Positions 6,674 to 7,528 of a stretch of DNA of 7,528 bases are shown piece by piece (the first letter of the stretch is position 1; the number at the start of each line of letters is the position of its first letter). Source of the DNA: Caldifarciminota bacterium (GTDB lineage Bacteria; WOR-3; Hydrothermia; WGAB01); assembly GCA_015489295.1 (NCBI GenBank), contig WGAB01000236.1, positions 1 to 7,528 of the forward strand, written 5' to 3'. The notes beneath the pieces are model-generated. The model saw only the letters and a list, made by a program, of their open reading frames with translations. It was not told the DNA's origin and did no database searches. A program made the translations under genes and the position numbers.

Positions 6674-7389
6674 CCCACTTCCAGTTGGGGCAGGTAATAG
6701 GTGAGCTCGGCCAGTTTCCCGGTGAACACCAGAATGCCCACCAGGATCAGGAACAGGCCGGCCACCAGTTCAATCCACCGCATGTAGCGGAGGATCTTCT
6801 GAAAGGCCGAGAAGAACAGGTTGATGAAGAGCCCCGACAGCAGAAACGGAATGCCGAGCCCCAGGGAATACACGGCCAGGAGCCCGATGCCCTGCCACAC
6901 CGTGTCCTGCACGGCGGCGATGGCAAGGATGGTGCCCAGGATGGGGCCGATGCAGGGGGTCCAACCGAAGGCCACGGCGATCCCCAGGATGAAGGCGCCC
7001 ACCAGGCCCATCGGCCGGCGGGAGAGGTTGGGCCCCGAGGCATAGTCCAGGAAGGGGATCCGGAAGAGGCCGGTAAAGTGGATACCGAAGATCACGATGA
7101 TGACCCCGGCCACCTTTTCCAGGATCACCTTGTGGGTTTGCAGGAACTGGCCGATGAACGAGGCCGAGGCGCCCAGCGCGATGAACACCACCGAGAACCC
7201 CAGGATGAACACGATGGAGTTGATGGTCACGCGGCGCACGACTTCGGCGCGGTTGCCGGTGGTACGGAGTTCCTCCACCGAGAGGCCGGTAATAAAGGAG
7301 AGGTACGCGGGGATCAGGGGCAGCACACAGGGCGACACAAAGGAAAACAGCCCGGCAATCAGGGCTGTAAAAACGCTCACTCCTTGCAT
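6670..7389 (-). CDS. ccdA: CcdA-type thiol-disulfide membrane protein (cytochrome c biogenesis/DsbD core)
   Basis: Inner-membrane protein that carries electrons from cytoplasmic thioredoxin to extracytoplasmic thiol proteins, such as the CcsX/ResA/TlpA type used in cytochrome c maturation. It is 239 residues, the normal CcdA length, with about six membrane segments (near 6-32, 56-78, 89-108, 127-157, 166-193, 206-223). The two redox cysteines sit in the family motifs SPCVLPLIPAYLSFITG (C21) and GWTPCIGP (C146), each followed by the conserved prolines. These are the only two cysteines. The ATG at 7389 is preceded by AAGGAGG with five bases between, a strong start. Its TGA stop overlaps the GTG of the GH57-like gene, so the two are co-translated. 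The gene upstream ends 33 bases before it. Whether its electrons serve cytochromes or another exported thiol protein cannot be told from this window. Confidence 0.95.
   Translation of the reverse strand: MQGVSVFTALIAGLFSFVSPCVLPLIPAYLSFITGLSVEELRTTGNRAEVVRRVTINSIVFILGFSVVFIALGASASFIGQFLQTHKVILEKVAGVIIVIFGIHFTGLFRIPFLDYASGPNLSRRPMGLVGAFILGIAVAFGWTPCIGPILGTILAIAAVQDTVWQGIGLLAVYSLGLGIPFLLSGLFINLFFSAFQKILRYMRWIELVAGLFLILVGILVFTGKLAELTYYLPQLEVG
6678..6682 (-). promoter_or_regulatory. Ribosome binding site deciding the GH57-like start
   Basis: GGAAG on the minus strand lies within the last codons of ccdA. It is ten bases before the ATG at 6667 but only four before the GTG at 6673. The spacing favours the ATG. 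The GTGA overlap favours coupled initiation at the GTG. The difference is two residues. Confidence 0.5.
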
Positions 7390-7394
7390 GAGTT

Positions 7395-7401
7395 CCTCCT
7401 T
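7395..7401 (-). promoter_or_regulatory. Ribosome binding site of ccdA
   Basis: AAGGAGG on the minus strand, five bases before the ATG at 7389. It sits in the 33-base gap after the upstream stop codon and includes the end of a small GCAA repeat. No promoter or terminator is visible in the gap, so ccdA is likely transcribed from further upstream. Confidence 0.9.
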
Positions 7402-7422
7402 GCTTGCTTGGTGGCTGCTATT

Positions 7423-7528
7423 TTACGGGTTGCCGGTTTTGCCGAAGCGCTTCCGGATGTAGTCCACCAGAATGGCTTTGAACTCCTCGGCGATGTTTTC
7501 GCCCTGGAGGGTGGTATACAGTTTGCCC
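7423..7528 (-). CDS. 3' end of an unidentified gene upstream of ccdA
   Basis: The last 34 codons of a gene entering from the right edge, ending in TAA (7425-7423). The visible protein begins GKLYTTLQGENIAEEF and ends RKRFGKTGNP. It reads as a strand followed by an amphipathic helix and a basic, soluble C-terminus. There is no CxxC motif or membrane segment in this part. I do not recognise the family. A thioredoxin-like partner of CcdA is a common neighbour, but nothing here shows one. The 33-base spacing to ccdA in the same direction makes a shared transcript likely. Codon use (many GC-ending codons) agrees with the neighbours, which supports real coding. Confidence 0.6.
   Translation of the reverse strand, partial: GKLYTTLQGENIAEEFKAILVDYIRKRFGKTGNP

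Noticed and set aside
7400..7409. Short TTGC tandem repeat in the gap before ccdA
   Set aside because: Only about two and a half units next to the ribosome binding site. Too short to call a repeat element or regulatory site.

Overview
The window is GC-rich, gene-dense bacterial DNA with no gene-free stretch longer than about 35 bases. It has two convergent blocks. Strong Shine-Dalgarno sites, a MidA-type methyltransferase, a CcdA membrane protein and an exported multidomain protein indicate a bacterium. The S-adenosylmethionine synthetase, however, is of the archaeal type. That type occurs sporadically in bacteria, often in deep-branching thermophiles and uncultured phyla. With the secreted GH57-like protein and its dockerin-like end, this suggests an uncultured, perhaps thermophilic, candidate-phylum bacterium (a WOR-3/Hydrothermae-like lineage is one guess). 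The sequence alone does not settle the lineage. 

Plus-strand block (1-3093): a MidA/NDUFAF7-family SAM-dependent methyltransferase (5' end outside the window), an archaeal-type methionine adenosyltransferase with a near-perfect ribosome binding site, and a small membrane-anchored protein. The last protein looks like an N-acetylmuramoyl-L-alanine amidase (Amidase_3) fold that has lost its zinc ligands. Gaps of 19 bases and then a one-base stop/start overlap (TGATG) indicate one operon. The first two genes fit together as a SAM maker and a SAM user. The role of the third is unknown. 

Minus-strand block (7528 down to 2978): the last 34 codons of an unidentified gene, then ccdA (membrane thiol-electron carrier), then a 1231-residue exported protein translationally coupled to ccdA. 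The large protein has a GH57-like catalytic region with both expected acidic catalytic residues in recognisable motifs. It is followed by a beta-sandwich region, an Ig-like segment, two copies of a ~165-residue CBM9/DOMON-like module, a dockerin-like calcium-binding pair and a basic tail. 

The two blocks meet tail to tail and their coding regions overlap by 116 bases (2978-3093). There is no room for an ordinary intergenic terminator, and I saw none. The most unusual items are the degenerate amidase-like protein, the GH57-dockerin architecture coupled to ccdA, and the long convergent overlap. I found no tRNA, rRNA, CRISPR array, insertion sequence or phage gene.
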